This document shows, piece after piece, positions 59,845-64,000 of a DNA stretch of 64,000 nucleotides. The translations under genes and the position numbers were made by a program. Under the pieces are notes generated by a model that was given only the letters and a program-made list of their open reading frames with translations, was not told the origin of the DNA and ran no database searches. Within the stretch, counting starts at the first letter, position 1, and each line of letters begins with the position of its first letter. This DNA comes from Comamonas sp. JUb58 (GTDB taxonomy: Bacteria; Pseudomonadota; Gammaproteobacteria; Burkholderiales; Burkholderiaceae_C). The stretch is from positions 59,345 through 123,344 of the forward strand of contig NZ_SOAL01000019.1 of assembly GCF_004364775.1 (NCBI RefSeq), given 5' to 3'.

Positions 59845-60576
59845 TTAGGCCTGCTGGCGCGTTGCAGCCAGCACGATTTCGCGAATGCAGACACCGTCCG
59901 GCTGCGCATAGGCGTAGTGGATGGCGTTGGCCACATCCTGGGCCGACAGCACCTTGCTGCCCATGGAGGTTTTCCAATCCTCGTAGCCAGCCTTGATGCT
60001 GTCATCGGTGGTGTGGCCGAGCAGCTCGGTCTCGACCGCGCCGGGGGCGATGGTGGTCACGCGCACATTGTGGGCAGCCAGTTCCTCGCGCAGGTTCTCC
60101 GTCAGGCCATGCACGGCGAACTTGGTGCCGACATAGGCGACATGGTTGGGAAAGGTCTTGCGGCCGGCCACCGAGCTCACATTGATGATGTTGCCGCGCT
60201 GGCGCTGCACCATGCCAGCGGCAACGGCATGCACGCCGTTCAAGACACCTTTGACATTCACATCCAGCATGCGGTCCCACTGGTCCGGGTCCTGGCGGGT
60301 GATCTCGCCCAGCAGCATGACGCCGGCATTGTTGACGATGGCATCGGCCGGGCCAAAGCGGGCTTCGCCTTGTTGCACGGCGGCCGCCAGTGCGGCGCGG
60401 TCGGTCACATCGACGGAGAGGGCCAGGGTGTCGGGCAGGTTCAGGGCTTGCATGTTTTCCAGCCGGCGGGCCAGCAGCAGCAGCGGGTGGCCCAGCGACG
60501 AAAACAGCTGGGCGGTAGCCAGGCCAATGCCCGAGCTGGCACCGGTGATGACGATCAGGGGTTTGCGGTTTTGCAT
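59845..60576 (-). CDS. short-chain dehydrogenase/reductase
   Basis: This 243-residue classical SDR oxidises or reduces an alcohol or carbonyl with NAD(P). TGASSGIGLATAQLF is the cofactor glycine motif, VNNAGVML the core, INVSSVAG and the catalytic YVGTK (Tyr-x-x-x-Lys) complete the active site. It is divergent from the LysR gene at 60706, the usual arrangement for a regulator and its target. The R-rich residues near the first turn suggest NADP preference. Confidence 0.9.
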   Translation of the reverse strand: MQNRKPLIVITGASSGIGLATAQLFSSLGHPLLLLARRLENMQALNLPDTLALSVDVTDRAALAAAVQQGEARFGPADAIVNNAGVMLLGEITRQDPDQWDRMLDVNVKGVLNGVHAVAAGMVQRQRGNIINVSSVAGRKTFPNHVAYVGTKFAVHGLTENLREELAAHNVRVTTIAPGAVETELLGHTTDDSIKAGYEDWKTSMGSKVLSAQDVANAIHYAYAQPDGVCIREIVLAATRQQA

Positions 60577-60680
60577 AATCTGGGAACCTTCTAAAGAAAT
60601 AGATTTTTCTGATGAATCAGTACAGAATCTAGTGTAGATCGAGCGTATGTTGTTTGAAAAATGGTTTATTCTTCTGTCAC

Positions 60681-60699
60681 TCATACGTTTTGCTTATGA
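60681..60699. promoter_or_regulatory. palindromic operator candidate before a LysR gene
   Basis: TCATACGTTTTGCTTATGA has complementary ends TCATA and TATGA around nine bases, a T-N11-A-style LysR box. It ends 6 bases before the LysR ATG at 60706, so binding would block its own translation start or promoter. Confidence 0.5.
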
Positions 60700-60705
60700 C
60701 TTGCC

Positions 60706-61539
60706 ATGGATTACCGCCAGTTCCGCGCCTTTGTCGCCGTGTTTGAAGAGCGCAATATCACCGCTGCAGCGCAGCGCCTGCACCTGAGCCAGCCGGCGCT
60801 GTCAGGCAGCATCCGCCTGCTGGAAGAGGCCCTGGGCACGGCCTTGTTTGTGCGCAAGGCGCGTGGTGTGGAAGTGACGGACGATGCCCGCGCGCTCTAC
60901 CCACAACTGCGCCGCATGGTGGCCGAGGCCGATGGCCTGGCCCAGCGCTTTCGCAAACGCGACGAGCGCGAGCGCCTGACCATTGGCGTGGAGGAGGATG
61001 TGGCCCGCAGCACCTTGCAGCACTTGGCCGCTACCGCCCGCGCCTGCATGCCCGGCCTGCAGCTGCATCTGCTGGCGCAATGCGAGGGCGATGCGCGCCT
61101 GGCCAGCGAAGAGTTGCGCTGCGAGGACGAGCTGTTCCTGCCACTGCTGAGCGAGCGCTATGTGCTGGCCCTGCCCGCCCAAGCGCTGTCACCAGACAAC
61201 GCAGCAGACACCCCGCAAGACACCGCTACCGACTGGATCGTCTGCCCCACCCACGCCAGCCACCAACGCCTGATGCCTATCTACGGCAGCCGTGCCGATT
61301 CGCCCGCCGCGCTGGCCAGCAATTTCTCGCTGGCGCTGGACCTGGTGGCGGCGGGTGTGGGCCGGGCGATAGTGCCTGAATCCCTGGCGCAAGAAATGCC
61401 GGGCGTGCAGACCCAGCCGCTGGAGGTGGAGCTGAAACGCCGCATTGGGCTTTGCTACAACGTGCAGGCTTTAGATAATGGGGCGCTGGTGCGCTTGCGG
61501 GATGGGGTGTTGGGGACGGGTGCGAAGTCCTCGTTCTAA
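60706..61539 (+). CDS. LysR family regulator
   Basis: This 277-residue protein is a little short for LysR (about 300). The winged helix MDYRQFRAFVAVFEERNITAAAQRLHLSQPALSGSIRLLEE is intact and a full effector domain follows. It is divergent from the SDR gene and probably regulates it. Confidence 0.88.
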   Translation: MDYRQFRAFVAVFEERNITAAAQRLHLSQPALSGSIRLLEEALGTALFVRKARGVEVTDDARALYPQLRRMVAEADGLAQRFRKRDERERLTIGVEEDVARSTLQHLAATARACMPGLQLHLLAQCEGDARLASEELRCEDELFLPLLSERYVLALPAQALSPDNAADTPQDTATDWIVCPTHASHQRLMPIYGSRADSPAALASNFSLALDLVAAGVGRAIVPESLAQEMPGVQTQPLEVELKRRIGLCYNVQALDNGALVRLRDGVLGTGAKSSF

Positions 61540-61703
61540 GCTATTCGCTGCTGCGAGGGAAAGAGCCGCGTTGACGGAGTGCTTGAGCGCTGATCATCTT
61601 CAGGGCTTTATGAGGCGATGGTCCTGCAATCTATGCAATAGTGCAGGGCGTCGCGGCTTTTCCATTATTGGGGAAGCACGTAATGTAGCCAAGGCCGCCC
61701 ATC

Positions 61704-61958
61704 ATGCACAGATTCATTTCAATTTTCTTCCCCTTGCTCGCCGTTTTGCTTGGCTTATGCACCTGCTTTTTTATAAGATTTATAGCTTCCTTGCCAGCTC
61801 TGAATATATTCAAGGCATTCGGTATTGGAATGGTGCTGGCCTTGATCGAGGTGCAATGGCTTAGACGGGTTGATGAGGATAAGCTAAAGTATTTTCTGCT
61901 GGACGGCGCAATTTTCCCGTTCTTTTCTTTAGGAATTGCTGCTGGTTTCTTAATATAA
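61704..61958 (+). CDS. small membrane protein, 84 residues
   Basis: Two hydrophobic segments (FISIFFPLLAVLLGLCTCFF, FFSLGIAAGFLI) flank a middle helix with charged residues (QWLRRVDEDKLKYF). The ATG is preceded by a weak AAGG. Composition is more AT-rich than in upstream genes. It is the first of a run of small genes; I do not recognise it. Confidence 0.5.
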   Translation: MHRFISIFFPLLAVLLGLCTCFFIRFIASLPALNIFKAFGIGMVLALIEVQWLRRVDEDKLKYFLLDGAIFPFFSLGIAAGFLI

Positions 61959-62021
61959 TTAATGACGGTAGTAGCTATTTGGATTAAAAAGCACAAAAGC
62001 ACAAAAAGCTCAGGAGGCAGT

Positions 62022-62303
62022 ATGAGAGGTAGGTGCGAAAATTGCGGAGAATTCCTGTTTTGGAAAGCGATTTTTAGCGCTATAAAAAACTGTTGCAGTT
62101 GTGGGGCGTTTTTGAAGAAATCAAAGCTCGATACTTGTCTTTATTTGCTTCCTGCCTCTGTATTCCCCGTTAAGATTTGGCTCGCGGATCCTTTGCTGTC
62201 TGATGTTTTTATCAAAAATGTAGCCTTGACCGTATATCTGCTTGTTTCCTTTATTCTTGTTTTGTTGTTCAGATGGTGGCTCGGGTATCAGGTGCAAAAT
62301 TAA
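62022..62303 (+). CDS. zinc-ribbon membrane protein, 93 residues
   Basis: The protein begins MRGRCENCGEF and continues to NCCSCGAFLKK, two CxxC pairs that look like a small zinc ribbon. About residues 40-55 and 65-90 are hydrophobic (ALTVYLLVSFILVLLFRWWL). AGGAGG lies just before ATG 62022, a strong ribosome site. It fits no family I recognise. Confidence 0.6.
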   Translation: MRGRCENCGEFLFWKAIFSAIKNCCSCGAFLKKSKLDTCLYLLPASVFPVKIWLADPLLSDVFIKNVALTVYLLVSFILVLLFRWWLGYQVQN

Positions 62304-62341
62304 GATTTAGCCTGCACCAGGTTTGATGCTAAGGGGTACTA

Positions 62342-62557
62342 ATGAAAAAATTCCTGCTTATATCCCCAATATTGATTTTGTTCGTAGTGCAGGGGCTTGA
62401 GCATAAATACTATGGCTCAGCATTATTCTCATTTTTAGCGTCTGTAGCTTGTGTGGCTAATCTGACATCCGTTGCAAAAGCTGCAAATGAAAATAGAGGC
62501 AAGATCGTTGCTGCATTGGTATTGATGTCGCTGGCCTTGTTCTACTTTCGTTTGTGA
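62342..62557 (+). CDS. small membrane protein, 71 residues
   Basis: MKKFLLISPILILFVVQGLE and later SALFSFLASVACVANL and IVAALVLMSLALFYF give three short hydrophobic stretches. AAGGGG precedes the ATG. AT-rich composition and lack of homology memory mark it as accessory. Confidence 0.5.
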   Translation: MKKFLLISPILILFVVQGLEHKYYGSALFSFLASVACVANLTSVAKAANENRGKIVAALVLMSLALFYFRL

Positions 62558-62590
62558 TGGTTCTGTTTGTTGAGGGTAGTTGCGTTGAAA

Positions 62591-62680
62591 ATGCAAGTCA
62601 AGAAATGGTTAATTTTCGTGGTCTGGGTGATAATTTGTATTCCCGGGGTAATGCATTTGATGCAGTATTTTTCATCGTGA
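62591..62680 (+). CDS. possible 29-residue hydrophobic peptide
   Basis: A short frame MQVKKWLIFVVWVIICIPGV with one membrane helix. No good ribosome site is present. It could be a toxin-like small membrane peptide or chance. Confidence 0.28.
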   Translation: MQVKKWLIFVVWVIICIPGVMHLMQYFSS

Positions 62681-62728
62681 AGTGATGTTCCGATCTTCAG
62701 CGGAAAAGCTACGTGAGTTTGATTTTTA

Positions 62729-63334
62729 ATGAATCGCCCAGCCATGGTAAGTAACTATCCATTGATAAAAATAAATTTAAACCAAAGGTGTGTTGGCCAC
62801 ATTGCCTTGCCTGGGATCGTGGTGCACCATTCCGACCTTATGGGCATCGCAGGATTTTTTAGAAAGATATCAGCCACGCAACAGGAATACCGTTTTCTGA
62901 GATTCCCAGCAGATGCTGGTGGCGATGCACGTTATTTGTGCATTCAATCTTGGCGAAGTGATGATATGGGTCAGGCATTCTCCGATATCCGGATGAAGGC
63001 GTTTTATGCCACAACGCCTTTTGCAGGATTCTCATCGGATCTTGTCTTTGGCCCTCGCTCAGAAGACCCCTTTTTGTACTTGCCTGTTTTGGGTATTTTC
63101 GAAGAGGGCTGGCCTATCTCTATGGCCAAGAACGGAGGCCATCGAACGATTATACGGGCTCGTAAAGGTATGGCATATATGGCGGCGCCGCGTCATATTT
63201 TTTATATGATGGCACTAATCTTGGCAGAATTTGCCAAGCGGGATGATATGCAAACATTGCGCTTTGAGCAATCTGCAGCGGGCGGTGGTGTTGGAATGCC
63301 CAGCTATGAGCTGGAATTCCAGAAAGCAATATAG
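62729..63334 (+). CDS. hypothetical protein, 201 residues
   Basis: This cytoplasmic-looking protein begins MNRPAMVSNYPLIKINLNQRC and contains IKMKAFY-like IRMKAFYATTPFAGFSSDLVFG and FLYLPVLGIFEEGWPISMAK. No signal peptide or membrane helix is clear. The codon use is AT-richer than the chromosome average here. It is the last gene before an IS481-type element and may belong to the same acquired island. An alternative start is ATG 62744. Function unknown. Confidence 0.55.
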   Translation: MNRPAMVSNYPLIKINLNQRCVGHIALPGIVVHHSDLMGIAGFFRKISATQQEYRFLRFPADAGGDARYLCIQSWRSDDMGQAFSDIRMKAFYATTPFAGFSSDLVFGPRSEDPFLYLPVLGIFEEGWPISMAKNGGHRTIIRARKGMAYMAAPRHIFYMMALILAEFAKRDDMQTLRFEQSAAGGGVGMPSYELEFQKAI

Positions 63335-63386
63335 CGCTGCTTTTATATCCAGTTATGCAGGCGGTCCTTTACTAAGACTCCGATGC

Positions 63387-64000
63387 CTAGCTGTCGCATC
63401 CCGGACGATCATAGGGTCGTTTATTGAACAGTTCGGGATCAGTTTGGTGCCACTGCTTCATAGCTTGGATGGGCGTTTTGCTTTGCAGCGCTGATTGCGG
63501 CAATTGGTGGTTGTATAGGGCCACGTAACGCATCAGCGTTTGTTCTAAATCCTCGGCGCTGTTAAAGCGATGGGTTTTGAGGACATCTGCGATGCGGCCG
63601 TTGAAGCGTTCAACCATGCCGTTGGTTCTGGGTGTCCGGGGCCGGGTGAGGCGATGCTCGATACCCAGTTGTTCGCACAGCAAGTCCAGCTCATGGCTGC
63701 CGCTGGGCGCTCTTGCATGACTGGCAAACAAGCGATCAGTGAACTCTTTGCCGTTGTCAGTCAGCAGCTTGGTTATCTTGATCGGACAGGCTTTGTGCAA
63801 GGCCCTCAAGAATGCCTTGGCGCCCGCTGCCGTTTTGGCAGGCTTGATCTGCACAAACACCCAGCGCGTGGCCCTGTCGATGGCCACGAACAAATAGCGG
63901 CGCTTGGTTTCGTCCTGCATCTGGGGCAAGTACTTCACATCCATGTGCAAATAGCCGGGGACATAGCTCTTAAAAGCCTTATGCGCCTCTTTGGGCTCGG
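63387..64000 (-). CDS. IS481-family transposase, partial (5' end outside the window)
   Basis: The visible ~204 residues contain the rve integrase core. The catalytic acidic residues are D in HMDVKYLPQM, D in LLTDNGKEFTDRLF and E in GMVERFNGRIADV, the DDE triad. The frame stays open to the right edge, so the N-terminal helix-turn-helix is missing from view. IS481 elements move by cut-and-paste or copy-out. It ends 53 bases after the 201-residue gene. Confidence 0.88.
   Translation of the reverse strand, partial: EPKEAHKAFKSYVPGYLHMDVKYLPQMQDETKRRYLFVAIDRATRWVFVQIKPAKTAAGAKAFLRALHKACPIKITKLLTDNGKEFTDRLFASHARAPSGSHELDLLCEQLGIEHRLTRPRTPRTNGMVERFNGRIADVLKTHRFNSAEDLEQTLMRYVALYNHQLPQSALQSKTPIQAMKQWHQTDPELFNKRPYDRPGCDS
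63392..64000 (-). mobile_element. IS481-like insertion sequence, left part
   Basis: The transposase reads leftward to its stop at 63387-63389. The segment beginning TGTCGCATCCCGGACGATCA (63392) is a candidate terminal inverted repeat, with the stop codon just outside it. The other end lies beyond 64000, so neither the matching repeat nor a target duplication can be seen. Confidence 0.55.

Overview
This window is one contiguous, high-GC, densely coded stretch of a bacterial chromosome. Gene content and protein style point to a betaproteobacterium of the family Comamonadaceae, most likely Comamonas or a close relative. That is an inference from the hut layout with HutF/HutG, the tkt-gap pair, the lactate operon, a Zur/ZnuABC cluster, type IV pilus minor pilins with PilY1, and exosortase-H-type surface proteins. 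I see no rRNA, tRNA, CRISPR array or replication origin.

Layout. (1) 95-5180: end of a histidine-utilization (hut) operon with its own ABC importer, HutD, HutF and HutG, closed by a strong terminator. (2) 5315-11300: an FAD-linked 2-hydroxyacid dehydrogenase, an ammonium channel, a class III aminotransferase with a clear promoter, a CMD-family protein and a GNAT acetyltransferase. (3) 11368-20016: a secreted PepSY protein, transketolase, GAPDH, an OsmC protein, a small unknown, a pirin and the helicase DinG. (4) 20388-20616: scar of a lost polysaccharide locus (manC and glycosyltransferase fragments). (5) 20630-25709: a zinc-homeostasis regulon: COG0523 GTPase, small unknown, zur, a 42-residue membrane ORF and znuCBA, with two copies of one 12-bp palindrome that fits a Zur box. 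(6) 26430-35493: minor-pilin operon ending in a giant PilY1 with a cysteine-rich repeat insert. (7) 35655-38383: NarX-like two-component pair. (8) 38583-44391: lactate regulon lldP-lldR-lldD-dld, preceded by two identical-armed operators 125 bp apart. (9) 44426-48041: an orphan LysR regulator, a CitMHS transporter and small unknowns. (10) 48926-54096: three secreted proteins carrying VP-x(n)-membrane-helix-basic signals of the IPTL-CTERM/exosortase-H kind, one of them with the signal in mid-protein. (11) 54234-59607: one operon for an unidentified amine or amino acid (TauABC-like importer, FAD amine oxidase, RidA) with a LysR regulator. (12) 59845-61539: a divergent SDR/LysR pair. (13) 61704-64000: an AT-richer accessory island of tiny membrane proteins, a zinc-ribbon protein and an unknown 201-residue protein, bordered by an IS481-family insertion sequence that runs out of the window.

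The most unusual features are the triad of sorting-signal proteins (48926-54096), the PilY1 insert, the decayed polysaccharide locus, the complete Zur regulon with two undescribed small genes, the dual-operator lld promoter and the uptake-plus-oxidase-plus-RidA operon. Long antisense open frames are common here because of the GC-rich third codon positions, and they were left out.
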